Below, piece after piece: positions 9,579 to 19,069 of a stretch of DNA of 64,000 bases (positions are counted from its first letter, which is position 1; the number at the start of each line of letters is the position of its first letter). Under the pieces are notes generated by a model, which worked only from the letters and a program-made list of their open reading frames with translations, did no database searches and was not told the origin of the DNA. The stretch is from Pseudomonas haemolytica (GTDB taxonomy: Bacteria; Pseudomonadota; Gammaproteobacteria; Pseudomonadales; Pseudomonadaceae), in NCBI RefSeq assembly GCF_009659625.1, contig NZ_VOIW01000004.1:372001-436000 (forward strand), written 5' to 3'. Both the position numbers and the translations under genes were made by a program.

Positions 9579-10642
9579 GAGACGAGCAGTTTTCAACGGC
9601 GGTACTCGACTGGTACGACCGTCACGGCCGCCATGACCTGCCCTGGCAACAGGGCATCACGCCTTACCGGGTGTGGGTTTCAGAGATCATGCTGCAACAG
9701 ACCCAGGTCAGCACGGTGCTCAATTACTTCGACCGGTTCATGGCGTCCCTGCCGACGGTCGAAGCCCTGGCCGCCGCGCCGGAAGACGAAGTACTGCACC
9801 TGTGGACCGGCCTGGGCTACTACACCCGCGCGCGCAACCTGCAAAAGACCGCCAAGATCGTAGTGGCCGAATACGGCGGTGAGTTTCCTCGCGACGTCGA
9901 AAAGCTCACCGAGCTGCCTGGCATCGGCCTGTCCACCGCTGGCGCGATTGCCAGCCTGAGCATGGGCCTGCGTGCGCCGATCCTCGACGGCAACGTCAAA
10001 CGCGTACTGGCGCGCTTTACCGCGCAAGAGGGCTACCCAGGCGAACCCAAGGTGGCCAGGCAGCTGTGGGCCACGGCAGAACGCTTCACCCCCCAGACCC
10101 GCGTCAACGCCTACACCCAGGCAATGATGGACATGGGCGCCACCCTTTGCACCCGCAGCAAACCCAGTTGCCTGCTGTGCCCGCTGGAAAAAGGCTGCGA
10201 AGCCCACATGCTTGGCCTGGAGACGCGCTACCCGATCCCCAAGCCGCGCAAGACCATTCCCCAGAAGCGTACGCTGATGCCAATGCTGGCCAACGCCGAA
10301 GGCGCAATCCTCCTTTACCGTCGCCCTTCTACGGGCTTGTGGGGCGGCTTGTGGAGCTTGCCGGAGCTGGACGACCTGGAAGACCTCGAGCACCTGGCCA
10401 ACCAGCACGCGCTGGCGCTGGGCAAGCATCAGGAACTACCTGGGCTGGTCCACACCTTCAGCCACTTCCAACTGGCCATCGAACCCTGGCTGGTCCAGGT
10501 CGAGGAATCCGCCCATCACGTGGCCGAGGCCGACTGGCTCTGGTATAACCTCGCCACCCCGCCGCGCCTGGGCCTTGCTGCCCCGGTGAAAAAACTGCTG
10601 AAGCGCGCGGCCGACGTATTGAACGCAGGAGTTTCGTCATGA
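9575..10642 (+). CDS. mutY: A/G-specific adenine DNA glycosylase
   Basis: A 355-residue base-excision repair enzyme that removes A opposite 8-oxoG. The catalytic Glu is in [13 protein letters not shown]. The helix-hairpin-helix with catalytic Asp reads [14 protein letters not shown]...ILDGNVKRV. The iron-sulfur cysteines are in [17 protein letters not shown]. The C-terminal NUDIX-like domain, which recognises 8-oxoG, includes [10 protein letters not shown]. It is coupled on both sides by ATGA overlaps with the AsmA gene and yggX. Confidence 0.98.
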   Translation: MRDEQFSTAVLDWYDRHGRHDLPWQQGITPYRVWVSEIMLQQTQVSTVLNYFDRFMASLPTVEALAAAPEDEVLHLWTGLGYYTRARNLQKTAKIVVAEYGGEFPRDVEKLTELPGIGLSTAGAIASLSMGLRAPILDGNVKRVLARFTAQEGYPGEPKVARQLWATAERFTPQTRVNAYTQAMMDMGATLCTRSKPSCLLCPLEKGCEAHMLGLETRYPIPKPRKTIPQKRTLMPMLANAEGAILLYRRPSTGLWGGLWSLPELDDLEDLEHLANQHALALGKHQELPGLVHTFSHFQLAIEPWLVQVEESAHHVAEADWLWYNLATPPRLGLAAPVKKLLKRAADVLNAGVSS

Positions 10643-10911
10643 CCCGCACCATCATCTGCCGCAAGTACCACGAAGAATTGCCTGCCTTGGAGCGCGCACC
10701 GTTCCCGGGCGCCAAGGGCCAGGACATTTTCGAACACGTTTCCGCCAAAGCCTGGGCAGACTGGCAAAAACACCAGACCCTGCTGATCAACGAAAAACGC
10801 CTGAACATGATGAACGCCGATGACCGTAAATATCTGCAAGGCGAAATGGACAAGTTCTTTTCTGGCGAGGATTACGCCAAGGCCGACGGCTACGTGCCGC
10901 CTGCTCAATAA
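10639..10911 (+). CDS. yggX: Oxidative damage protection protein / Fe(2+) trafficking
   Basis: A 90-residue YggX family protein with the conserved N-terminal cysteine in TIICRKY and the family pattern [15 protein letters not shown] (here [14 protein letters not shown]). It is implicated in protection of iron-sulfur proteins. The 4-base overlap with mutY is consistent with a joint repair/oxidative-stress operon. Standard length. Confidence 0.97.
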   Translation: MTRTIICRKYHEELPALERAPFPGAKGQDIFEHVSAKAWADWQKHQTLLINEKRLNMMNADDRKYLQGEMDKFFSGEDYAKADGYVPPAQ

Positions 10912-10975
10912 TTGATCAAAAACCGGGGTTGGCACGTAAGCGACGGTAATAATTAAATATTTTTTGAAAACTTGC

Positions 10976-11004
10976 TTGACGACCCCCTGAAAAACCCGTT
11001 TAAT
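10976..11004 (+). promoter_or_regulatory. Promoter of tRNA-Phe
   Basis: TTGACG (10976-10981) and TTTAAT (10999-11004) are separated by 17 bases, 10 bases before the mature tRNA. A GC-rich CGCCCCG discriminator follows, typical of stable-RNA promoters. Confidence 0.75.
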
Positions 11005-11014
11005 GCGCCCCGTT

Positions 11015-11090
11015 GCCCAGATAGCTCAGTCGGTAGAGCAGGGGATTGAAAATCCCCGTGTCGGCGGTTCGATTCCGTCTCTGGGCACCA
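11015..11090 (+). tRNA. tRNA-Phe (GAA)
   Basis: 76 nt including an encoded CCA. The acceptor stem GCCCAGA pairs with TCTGGGC. The D-loop is AGCTCAGTCGGTAGAGCA, the anticodon stem GGGGA/TCCCC encloses TTGAAAA with anticodon GAA, and the T-loop is TTCGATT. Confidence 0.98.
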
Positions 11091-11100
11091 CTAATACCGA

Positions 11101-11137
11101 AAAACCCCAAGCGAAGATGATTCCTTGGGGTTTTTTA
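11101..11137 (+). terminator. Rho-independent terminator after tRNA-Phe
   Basis: A stem AACCCCAAG/CTTGGGGTT with a 12-base loop is followed by TTTTTT. It lies 10 bases after the tRNA. Confidence 0.9.
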
Positions 11138-11264
11138 TTGCCTGCGATTTAATGGCGACCGGAGCACTACCGGTCACAATGTCGCAGCAGGACGATTGAG
11201 GGTTGTTTTTCACTGGGCTCAATCGTTCAGCCTTTACCAAATTCTCAGTTGTAAGGTTTTTTCC

Positions 11265-11936
11265 ATGACCCGCCTCTTGCTCTGCACGCTATTACTGCTG
11301 ACCTCACTGCTCAGTGGATGCGCCACGCAAATGGACGTAGCAATCAACGCAACGCCTGATCCCGACTACCACTTTGACCGCCAGGCAACAGTGCTGGTGA
11401 CAGCCACCGGTGGCAGCGACGAAAACGCGCTGAATGCCCGCTACTACCTGCGCGACATGGTCAGCGCCATGAAGGACCAGGGTTTTCGCAATGTCTTTAC
11501 CGACACCACCCTGCCCAAGAACCATGCGCCGATCAAAATGACCATCAGCCTTGATATCGGCAGCAAACAGGTGACCTATCGCTACACCGCCACCGAATAC
11601 GGACAAGTGGCAACCAGCACCACCACACAGTGCAAGAAGAACAAGAAAAAAACCGACCAACTGACCTGCACCAGCACCCCAAACACCAGCTATGGCCCGG
11701 TAGGCACCTCGGAGCGAACCGGCTACACCACCCTCACCACCTTTACCGCCACGGCTCGGGACGAAGTGAGCCGGCGCGCGGTGTACCTGCTGCGGGCGTC
11801 GTCCTATAACGAAGATTGCCAAGCCGCCAAAGTCGAAGCCTTCCTGGTGCAGCAGGGCCTGCAGAACCTGAACTTCCAGGACCGGGTGCAGCGCAACTAC
11901 ACCGTTACAATGCCTGAGGGTTACCGCTGCAAGTAA
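11265..11936 (+). CDS. Putative lipoprotein, function unknown
   Basis: A 223-residue protein with a lipoprotein signal (MTRLLLCTLLLLTSLLSGC, lipobox LLSGC), so it is probably membrane-anchored. The mature part starts ATQMDVAINATPDP and has a mid-region rich in Thr/Lys with CKKNKKKTDQLTC. The C-terminus contains YNEDC and YRCK. Four non-lipobox cysteines may form disulfides. The internal ATG was chosen because it begins the signal sequence and follows a GTAAGG ribosome site. I do not recognise a named domain. Confidence 0.75.
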   Translation: MTRLLLCTLLLLTSLLSGCATQMDVAINATPDPDYHFDRQATVLVTATGGSDENALNARYYLRDMVSAMKDQGFRNVFTDTTLPKNHAPIKMTISLDIGSKQVTYRYTATEYGQVATSTTTQCKKNKKKTDQLTCTSTPNTSYGPVGTSERTGYTTLTTFTATARDEVSRRAVYLLRASSYNEDCQAAKVEAFLVQQGLQNLNFQDRVQRNYTVTMPEGYRCK

Positions 11937-11950
11937 TCAGCAGCTGGACA

Positions 11951-11969
11951 GGCCCTCCGTACGAGGGCC
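11951..11969. terminator. Convergent hairpin terminator
   Basis: A perfect 7-bp stem GGCCCTC/GAGGGCC with loop CGTAC sits in the 36-base gap between the convergent lipoprotein and glycosyltransferase genes. A U-tract is lacking, so termination strength is uncertain. Confidence 0.55.
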
Positions 11970-11972
11970 GCT

Positions 11973-13580
11973 TCACCTGAGCAAAAACACCATCAGCGGA
12001 TTGTCATTCAACCGGCCCTCAAAGCTCGGGCTCAGTTGCTCCACCGGCGACCCTTTCAACAGCGCAGTCTCCTTACGCGACACAATCACCCAGGATGGCC
12101 GAGGCAGCACTCTCAGCTTCTCAAGCTCATGACGCCCGACAAACAGCGGCAGCTCGTCGTGATCCAGGTTCATCATGTAACGCACCGCCCAGGTGTCCCG
12201 AGCCAGGTCGACAAACACCAGCGGCCCCGGCTGCGATTCACGCAACGCCTCCACCTGGCTGACAAACCGCCGGGTGTCGAATTGCAGGTCCTTGGCCGGC
12301 TCTATCACCGTCACCAGCAACAGCCACTGCGCCGCCAGTGCAATCACACTGAGCCACACCAACCGCAACGCTCGGCGCCAGGCGATCAACGCCGCCACCT
12401 GCAGCACCACTAGCACGCCGATCATCAGCGGCAAAGAAATGTCCGGCCAGTAGCCCTGCTTTTGCCAGGCGTGCCGACACACAAACAACACGACCACGCA
12501 CAACGCCGGTAGCGCTGCGACAAGCCCTTCGTAACCACGGCGCACGCCCACCAGCCAGCCTTGCGCCTGAAGCAGCCCATAAGCCGCGACAGCCGCAAAC
12601 ATCGGCACCATCGGCAAGATGTAATAAGCGCGCTTGAAATGCGGCACCGACAAGCCGAGCAGAATCATCAAGCCACAGGCCCCGAGGCGCACCAGCAGTT
12701 GCAGTTGCTCATTGGCCCAGCGCTCAGGCCAGCGATGGCGCAGCGCAACCAGAGTGGCCAACGCCAGCGGCACCACCGGGAAATAGCGGTACAAACTCAG
12801 CTGGAAATAAAAGTAGAACGGCTCGCCAGACTCATCCAGGCGCCCGCCGACTTGCATCTTGAACACCTCATCGGCAAAGGCATCGCCGCCGCTGAATCGC
12901 GCGAGCTTCATCAACAGCCACCAACACGCCGCGAGCAGGACCAGGCCGATAAAGCCGTGGATCAACACCTGCCGGACCCGCTCGTCCGGCCTGCCCAGCG
13001 CCCAGTACACACACACCACCCCGCAGACCTCAATCAACCCCAGCGGCCCACGAATCGCAAAGGCCAGGACGAACAACGGGAACACTGCCCATAGCCTCAG
13101 TCGCGACCCCAGGCGCTCTCCACTGTGCAGCAGATAGAAGCTGGCGACGCACAGCAGCGCGACCATCTGGTCCAGGCAGACCGAACGCGACTTTTCGAGC
13201 AGCTGGGCAGTGAGCAGCGTCAGCAGCACCGTCAGCAACGCCCATGGGCGACTCAATGGCACCAGCAGGCGGTACATCAGCGCAATCACACCGGCCGACG
13301 CGAGTGCGGTGGGCAGCACATTGGCCAGATGGTTCGGCGCATCGAACAAGCGGGCGAATACAAAACTGAAGAAGGTCGCCGTGCCAGGGTAATCCGCGTA
13401 CGGCTGGCCGTAGGTGGTGGGGAAAAGACTCGCGCCATGGCGACACATTTCCTGCAGGAACAGCGCCCAACGCCCGTCAAATCCCTGGGGCTGCTGATCC
13501 CAGATTCCCAACGTGAACAGCAATAGAGCGATCAGAAAAACGCCCAGTGACTCCAAGCGAAAACGGTTGCGATGATCCAT
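11973..13580 (-). CDS. Membrane glycosyltransferase (GT39/ArnT-like)
   Basis: A 535-residue integral membrane protein with about 11-12 hydrophobic segments. The N-terminal luminal motif around GFDGRWALFLQEM and the following GASLFPTTYGQPYADYPG resemble ArnT/PMT-type lipid-linked sugar transferases. A C-terminal soluble portion follows the last membrane helix (LLLVTVIEPAKD). The donor and acceptor cannot be read here. I took the ATG at MDHRNRF because it directly precedes the first helix; the upstream in-frame extension has no coding character. Confidence 0.75.
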   Translation of the reverse strand: MDHRNRFRLESLGVFLIALLLFTLGIWDQQPQGFDGRWALFLQEMCRHGASLFPTTYGQPYADYPGTATFFSFVFARLFDAPNHLANVLPTALASAGVIALMYRLLVPLSRPWALLTVLLTLLTAQLLEKSRSVCLDQMVALLCVASFYLLHSGERLGSRLRLWAVFPLFVLAFAIRGPLGLIEVCGVVCVYWALGRPDERVRQVLIHGFIGLVLLAACWWLLMKLARFSGGDAFADEVFKMQVGGRLDESGEPFYFYFQLSLYRYFPVVPLALATLVALRHRWPERWANEQLQLLVRLGACGLMILLGLSVPHFKRAYYILPMVPMFAAVAAYGLLQAQGWLVGVRRGYEGLVAALPALCVVVLFVCRHAWQKQGYWPDISLPLMIGVLVVLQVAALIAWRRALRLVWLSVIALAAQWLLLVTVIEPAKDLQFDTRRFVSQVEALRESQPGPLVFVDLARDTWAVRYMMNLDHDELPLFVGRHELEKLRVLPRPSWVIVSRKETALLKGSPVEQLSPSFEGRLNDNPLMVFLLR

Positions 13581-13667
13581 CAAGTGACCTGTCAGGTGGG
13601 AAGCGCTGGCGTATGGTGCCGAACACATCCCTGAATAGCGCCTGAACAAACCTGAACATTCACGCTT

Positions 13668-14633
13668 TTAACGACTTGCGGGCCACACCACCGCCGGGAT
13701 CAGGCGAACGTAGACCAACTCGGCCACCAATTCGACCAGGGTTTGCAGGATCACCGCCGTGGCGGCCAACCCACGCACATCCTCCGGCAAAGCCAGCGCC
13801 AACGGCAATACCACCAGCGAGTTGCGCGTAGAGGCGCTGAACGTGACCGCCCGCGCCGTCGAAGCCGGCAGCACGAACAGCCGCGCAGCCAAAATCCCCA
13901 TCAACGGCGCCAGCACCACAAAAGCCACGTAGATCGGAATGACCGGCAACAGCAGGCTGATATCCCGCACCACCGAGGTGATTTGCGCAGCGATCACCAC
14001 AAACAGCACCAGCGCCATCGCTGGCACCGGTAACCAGCCCCAGGCGCCGCACCAACGGCTGATGGCGCTTGAATGCCGCGAAAGAGAGGTGGTCAACACC
14101 GCCAGGATCATCGGCACCACAATCAACCACACGAACGCCTCGACAAACGCCCCCGCAGCTACCACCACCGCAGATTGCGCCCCCAGCATGAACCCCAGGT
14201 ACACCGGCAACAGCACCAGTTGCAGCAACAACAGCAGCGGAGTTGCCGCCAACATCGAGCGCGAATCGCCCTTGCCGATGTGGGTAAACACCACCACGTA
14301 GTCGATACAGGGCGTCAGTAATACCAACAGCGCGCCAACCAGCAACGCCGGGCGCTCTACCAAGCCACGGGTCAGCGCCCACACCAGCAAGGGCACCAGG
14401 ATGAAGTTGGCCAACAGCAAGGCCGCCATGAAACGCTTGTTACCCAGGCCCTGGCGCAGGTCGAGAAAGGGGATTTGCAGGAGCATCGCGTACATCAGCA
14501 CGGCGATGGCGGGGGTGACCAGAAGATTGAGACCGTGGGCGGATAAGGGAGCGAGCACGCCGAACGTGACAGCCAGGAAGACCGCAACGAAGTAGATAGG
14601 GATCTGATTGTGCTCAAGGGTGTCGCGGGTCAT
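13668..14633 (-). CDS. Arsenic resistance protein / bile acid:sodium symporter family
   Basis: A 321-residue, roughly 10-helix membrane protein. The sequences LLTPCIDYVVVFTHIGKGD and TARAVTFSASTRNSLVVLPLAL match the BASS/ACR3-like superfamily, often annotated as arsenic resistance protein. No arsR or arsC lies beside it, so the arsenic role is not supported by context. The ATG at 14633 is preferred over a TTG seven codons upstream. It diverges from the alpha/beta hydrolase gene. Confidence 0.75.
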   Translation of the reverse strand: MTRDTLEHNQIPIYFVAVFLAVTFGVLAPLSAHGLNLLVTPAIAVLMYAMLLQIPFLDLRQGLGNKRFMAALLLANFILVPLLVWALTRGLVERPALLVGALLVLLTPCIDYVVVFTHIGKGDSRSMLAATPLLLLLQLVLLPVYLGFMLGAQSAVVVAAGAFVEAFVWLIVVPMILAVLTTSLSRHSSAISRWCGAWGWLPVPAMALVLFVVIAAQITSVVRDISLLLPVIPIYVAFVVLAPLMGILAARLFVLPASTARAVTFSASTRNSLVVLPLALALPEDVRGLAATAVILQTLVELVAELVYVRLIPAVVWPASR

Positions 14634-14806
14634 GGTCAGGCTCTGGCGGATCAATAGACTGCCAGCCTAAGCACCCGTGCAGGTAAGGTCGAGCATTGCA
14701 GTCATTGCTGTGCACCACGTCGCGCTAAATTTGTTAATTTCGGTTTCTATAAAAGCGTGCGGCCCCAGCCACCCACACCTAAAAAGCGCAAGGATTGAGG
14801 CGACCG

Positions 14807-15715
14807 ATGAACCTGCCCACTCGACCTGCCCCAGAAGCGTTCCGCGAGACCGCCAGCGACGATTACCTCCTCGGTGGCTTCACCTGGCGCCATATCCGAA
14901 CTGACCCCACTCGCCCGGTCGTCATCATCAACGCCGCCACCTCCGTACGTTGCCGCCACTATTCCCGCTTCGCCGACTACCTGTTCGCACATGGCTTCGA
15001 TGTCATCACCTACGACTACCGCGGCATCGGCGAATCCCGCAGCGGTTCGTTACGCGGCTTCAAGGCCTCCTGGTCGGATTGGGGCGCCCTGGATTTCGAG
15101 GCGATATTGCAACGGGCGCAACGCGAGTTTCCGGGGCAGCCGATTGACGTGGTCGGCCACAGCTTTGGTGGTTGCGCAGCAGGGCTGGCAGCGTCTGGCG
15201 CGGCGATTCGGCGAATCGTCACGGTAGGTGCACAGTTCGCCTACTGGCGTGATTACGCGGCGAGCCTGCGCTGGCGGATGTTCGGCAAATGGCATGTGGT
15301 GATGCCGTTGGTCACTACGGTATGCGGATATTTCCCCGGCAAGCGCCTGGGCTGGCTGGAGGATACGCCGGCCGGCGTGGTGCGGGACTGGGGCACGCCG
15401 ACACCCAGGTACGAGACTCGCCCCAGCGGGCTTACGTTGGGCGAGCTGCCATTCTCCCGAGTAAAGGCGCAGATACTCGCCATCAGCATTACCGACGATC
15501 CGTTTGGCACAGTGGCGGCCATTGAGCGGTTGCTGGAGTATTTCGAAAGCAGCGAGCGTACCCACCTGAGAATCGCCCCCGAAGATATTGCTGAGGAAAC
15601 AGTCGGGCATTTCGCATTTTTCCGCAGCGAATATCAAGATCGGCTGTGGCCGATTGCACTGGCGTGGCTGCAACACGCCGAGCTGAAGCAAGGCACACCC
15701 GGCCGGCGCATCTAG
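14807..15715 (+). CDS. Alpha/beta hydrolase family protein
   Basis: A 302-residue hydrolase. The strand-loop TYDYRGIGESRSG and the nucleophile elbow VVGHSFGGCA (Ser) are clear. The candidate acid is in ISITDDPFGT and a candidate His is in GHFAFF near the C-terminus. The substrate is unknown. The start was chosen 7 bases after a GAGG ribosome site; an in-frame TTG lies four codons upstream. Confidence 0.85.
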   Translation: MNLPTRPAPEAFRETASDDYLLGGFTWRHIRTDPTRPVVIINAATSVRCRHYSRFADYLFAHGFDVITYDYRGIGESRSGSLRGFKASWSDWGALDFEAILQRAQREFPGQPIDVVGHSFGGCAAGLAASGAAIRRIVTVGAQFAYWRDYAASLRWRMFGKWHVVMPLVTTVCGYFPGKRLGWLEDTPAGVVRDWGTPTPRYETRPSGLTLGELPFSRVKAQILAISITDDPFGTVAAIERLLEYFESSERTHLRIAPEDIAEETVGHFAFFRSEYQDRLWPIALAWLQHAELKQGTPGRRI

Positions 15716-15787
15716 AATCCCTTGGGATTTGCCACAACCTGCGCTTCAATACGTCACCCAGATCCAGAACCCAAGGACGTTGAGCCC

Positions 15788-16201
15788 ATGGCCTCGCCGA
15801 ACAAGCAGCAAAAACGTGCCCACCGCGCAAAGGCCAAGGCCAAGCAGAATCGTACCCAGCGCGCCGTCGCGACCAAGCCGGACGCTTTTGCCGGTGATGA
15901 CAGCCGCATCGACCTTGAGTCGGTGGATTTGACCGAGCTGTTCGTCGAGATGCGCACCGCGGGCGAGATCAGCCAGCAGGCGTTGTGTGCCGTATTCCTC
16001 GCACACCCGCTGCTGGCGCTGGTGCTGGAGCAGGAAGGCGAAGAGGAAGCGACTGACTTTATCCTGGCGGCGCTGATTGAATACCGGCAGTGGGCCACCG
16101 ACAGCGATGACGAGGCCGCTGCGTTGGCGTGGATCGAGTCGCCGCAATTCCAGGCCGATTACGTAGCAGCGTCCCAGGCGCTGACAAATTCAGCAGACTG
16201 A
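15788..16201 (+). CDS. Conserved hypothetical protein with basic N-terminus
   Basis: 137 residues. A very basic N-terminal stretch (KQQKRAHRAKAKAKQNR) precedes an acidic helical domain (DLTELFVEMRTAGEISQQAL...). It resembles a small conserved Pseudomonas protein, but I can name no domain. The start follows TTGAGCCC; in-frame sequence upstream has no coding signature. A REP doublet follows it. Confidence 0.6.
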   Translation: MASPNKQQKRAHRAKAKAKQNRTQRAVATKPDAFAGDDSRIDLESVDLTELFVEMRTAGEISQQALCAVFLAHPLLALVLEQEGEEEATDFILAALIEYRQWATDSDDEAAALAWIESPQFQADYVAASQALTNSAD

Positions 16202-16214
16202 CACATAACAAAAT

Positions 16215-16301
16215 GTGGGAGGGGGCTTGCTCCCGATTGCGGTGTATCAGTACCCGATGTACTGACTGACACACAGCTATCGGGAGCAAGCCCCCTCCCA
16301 C
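16215..16301. repeat. REP doublet (inverted pair), copy 2
   Basis: The same 23-bp REP unit as at 5277, at 16215-16237, with its perfect inverse at 16279-16301 and an unrelated 41-base spacer. It lies between convergent genes. Confidence 0.9.
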
Positions 16302-16335
16302 ATTTGGATTGCGGCGTATCAAACACCGCATTTCA

Positions 16336-17727
16336 TCAGCTCAGCGCCGCTGCGCCCACTCGTTGGGCCTTGCGACGGCTCGCCACACACAACCCCGCCA
16401 CTACCACCAGCAAGCTCAAGATCCCTGTCGCGATGATCTCGACCCGATGCGCTTCCTGGAACAGCATGATGGTCAACGTACCGACGATAAACACCATCAC
16501 CGCGTACGTCAGGCCAGGGAACAGCCACATCTTGAAGACGATCTTCTCGCCCGCCGCCGTACGCTTCTGGCGCATGCGCAGTTGTGACACGGCAATTACC
16601 AGGTACACCAGCAAGGCGATGGCGCCGGAGCTGGCCAGCAGGAACTCGAACACAGCCGCCGGGGCCACATAGTTGGCGAATACCGCCAGGAATGCAGCAC
16701 CCGTAGAGAGCAACACCGCCCAATGAGGCGTGCCGCTCTTGTTGGTACGCTTGGCGACAGCGGGCGCGTCACCGCGACGACCGAGGGAGAACAGCATGCG
16801 CGACGCGGTGTACAGCGCCGAGTTGAGGCAGCTGGTCACGGCAACCAGCACCACCAGGTCGACAATCAGCTTGGCGTTCGGGATGCCCATGCGTTCCAGC
16901 ACGGTCTGGTAGGAACCTACGGCGGCCAGGGTCGGATCGTTCCAAGGTACCAGCGACACTACGATGAAGATCGACAGCAGATAGAACAAACCAATCCGCC
17001 AGATCACCGAGTTGGTGGCCTTGGTGATTTGCTGGCCGGGGTTCTTCGATTCCGCCGCGGCGATGGTGACGATCTCGGTGCCCATGAAGGAGAACATGGT
17101 GGTCAGGATCGCCGCCAATACCGCGCCCATGCCGTTCGGCATGAAGCCTTGGGTGTCGAACAGGTGCGAAACACCGCTGACCTGACTGTTGGGCAAGAAG
17201 CCGAAAATCGCCGCCAGGCCGAGGATCACGAAGCCCACGATTGCCACGACTTTGATCAGCGCGAACCAGAACTCGAACTCACCGTAGTTCTTGACGCTGA
17301 ACAAGTTAGTCACAGTCAGCAGCAGCGTAATGATCAGGGTAAAGGCCCAGATCGCCACATCAGGGAACCAGGCATGCAGGATGGTCGCTGCAGCGTTGGC
17401 TTCCAACGGAATCACCAGCACCCAGAACCACCAGTACAACCAACCGATGGTGAAACCGGCCCAGTGGCCGATTGCCCGGTCGGCATACGTAGAGAACGAA
17501 CCCGTGTCCGGTGACGCAACGGCCATCTCGGCCAGCATCCGCATCACCAAGACCACCAGCGTACCGGCGGCCGCGTAGGCCAACAGCACAGCCGGGCCGG
17601 CAGCGGCAATTGCGTGGCTGGAGCCGACAAACAGACCGGCACCGATAACGCCGGCAATCGACAGCATGGTGACGTGACGCGGTTTGAGCCCCTGTTCGAG
17701 GTCATTGGAGCTTTGCGTACTACTCAT
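16336..17727 (-). CDS. Amino acid permease (APC superfamily, GabP-like)
   Basis: A 463-residue, 12-helix transporter. The APC signature near the start is SIAGVIGAGLFVGSS, and further family segments are YAAAGTLVVLVMRMLAEMAV, SFMGTEIVTIAAAESKNP and NSALYTASRMLFSLGRRGDAP. These agree with the GABA/aromatic amino-acid permease group; the exact substrate is uncertain. The start at MSSTQSSND is supported by an AAAGG site about 8 bases upstream; the longer in-frame extension is unlikely. Confidence 0.85.
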   Translation of the reverse strand: MSSTQSSNDLEQGLKPRHVTMLSIAGVIGAGLFVGSSHAIAAAGPAVLLAYAAAGTLVVLVMRMLAEMAVASPDTGSFSTYADRAIGHWAGFTIGWLYWWFWVLVIPLEANAAATILHAWFPDVAIWAFTLIITLLLTVTNLFSVKNYGEFEFWFALIKVVAIVGFVILGLAAIFGFLPNSQVSGVSHLFDTQGFMPNGMGAVLAAILTTMFSFMGTEIVTIAAAESKNPGQQITKATNSVIWRIGLFYLLSIFIVVSLVPWNDPTLAAVGSYQTVLERMGIPNAKLIVDLVVLVAVTSCLNSALYTASRMLFSLGRRGDAPAVAKRTNKSGTPHWAVLLSTGAAFLAVFANYVAPAAVFEFLLASSGAIALLVYLVIAVSQLRMRQKRTAAGEKIVFKMWLFPGLTYAVMVFIVGTLTIMLFQEAHRVEIIATGILSLLVVVAGLCVASRRKAQRVGAAALS

Positions 17728-18282
17728 TGACACACCTTTGCGAGGAATTGCGAAAACGCTCCGCCCGGCCTGCAACCTTTCTCGTGAAAAGAAACCAACA
17801 GGGCGTTCTTTATTTTTTACGCAAGATTTGCGCCAAAATATTACAGAGCCACAATTGACGCGGGCTTTCGGACAATTCAACGGTCATCGCAAGTCTTTGA
17901 GAACAATGGCATTCCGCTATAGCGTTACCGGGCGACCCACATCCAACACCGATCACCGCACCAAAAACACACACAAAAAGTACGTGACGCCCCGTAAAAG
18001 GGCTGATGAGGACCGTTTACCCGGTTAACCCTTCCAACACCCGGCCAAAGCTGGCACCATCGCGCCCTTTTTTACGCGAAGCCTGTGGATTACTCGGGTT
18101 CAAACGTCTGTAGGTTGTTGATGGCGCGACACGCTGCTGCGCCGATGCGACACACTGCCGCAGACCACCGCTTAACCGTCCGCAGCGCTGTTGGCTGTCA
18201 TCCAAACGCTATGCTAGCTTGGCGCCTCGCCAGGAAGGCGGCCCAACAGCGAAGAACGCAACGAACACAATGAGGACCGCAC
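17728..18282. promoter_or_regulatory. Divergent intergenic region (permease / ABC transporter)
   Basis: 555 bases without a convincing gene. It must contain promoters for both divergent operons. I see an imperfect palindrome ACGCAAGATTTGCGC at 17819-17833 that could bind a regulator, and a TATGCT -10-like hexamer near 18210 upstream of the ABC operon. Two short ORFs here look like chance. Confidence 0.4.
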
Positions 18283-19056
18283 ATGGCCGAGGCCACGCCC
18301 GCGCTTGAAATCCGCAACTTGCATAAACGCTATGGTGAGCTGGAGGTACTCAAAGGTATCTCGCTGACCGCTCGCGACGGCGACGTGATCTCGATCCTGG
18401 GTTCCTCCGGTTCCGGCAAGTCCACCTTCCTGCGTTGTATCAACCTGCTGGAGAACCCGCATCAGGGCCAGATCCTGGTGGCCGGCGAAGAACTCAAGCT
18501 CAAGGCCGCGAAAAACGGCGAGCTGATGGCCGCCGACGGCAAGCAGATCAACCGCCTGCGCAGCGAAATCGGTTTTGTGTTTCAAAACTTTAACCTGTGG
18601 CCGCACATGAGCATCCTCGACAACATCATCGAGGCCCCTCGCCGCGTGCTCGGCCAAAGCAAGGCCGAGGCGATAGAAGTAGCCGAGGCCCTGCTGGCCA
18701 AGGTCGGTATCGCCGACAAGCGCCACGCCTACCCTGCTCAACTCTCCGGCGGCCAACAACAGCGGGCCGCGATTGCGCGCACCCTGGCGATGCAGCCCAA
18801 GGTCATCCTGTTCGACGAACCCACGTCGGCCCTTGACCCGGAAATGGTTCAGGAAGTACTTAATGTGATCCGTGCCCTGGCCGAAGAAGGCCGCACCATG
18901 CTGCTGGTCACCCACGAAATGGGCTTCGCCCGTCAGGTGTCCAGCGAAGTGGTGTTCTTGCACCAGGGCCTGGTCGAAGAACAAGGATCGCCACAGCAGG
19001 TGTTTGAAAACCCGCTTTCGGCGCGCTGCAAACAATTCATGTCCAGCAACCGCTAA
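18283..19056 (+). CDS. Polar amino acid ABC transporter, ATP-binding protein
   Basis: A 257-residue HisP/GlnQ-type ATPase. Walker A is GSSGSGKST, the signature is LSGGQQQR, Walker B is [14 protein letters not shown] and the H-loop is [10 protein letters not shown]. The insertion after Walker A ([20 protein letters not shown]) is characteristic of HisP-like proteins for basic amino acids. It heads an ATPase - binding protein - permease - permease operon. Confidence 0.93.
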   Translation: MAEATPALEIRNLHKRYGELEVLKGISLTARDGDVISILGSSGSGKSTFLRCINLLENPHQGQILVAGEELKLKAAKNGELMAADGKQINRLRSEIGFVFQNFNLWPHMSILDNIIEAPRRVLGQSKAEAIEVAEALLAKVGIADKRHAYPAQLSGGQQQRAAIARTLAMQPKVILFDEPTSALDPEMVQEVLNVIRALAEEGRTMLLVTHEMGFARQVSSEVVFLHQGLVEEQGSPQQVFENPLSARCKQFMSSNR

Positions 19057-19069
19057 CGGAGCAACATGC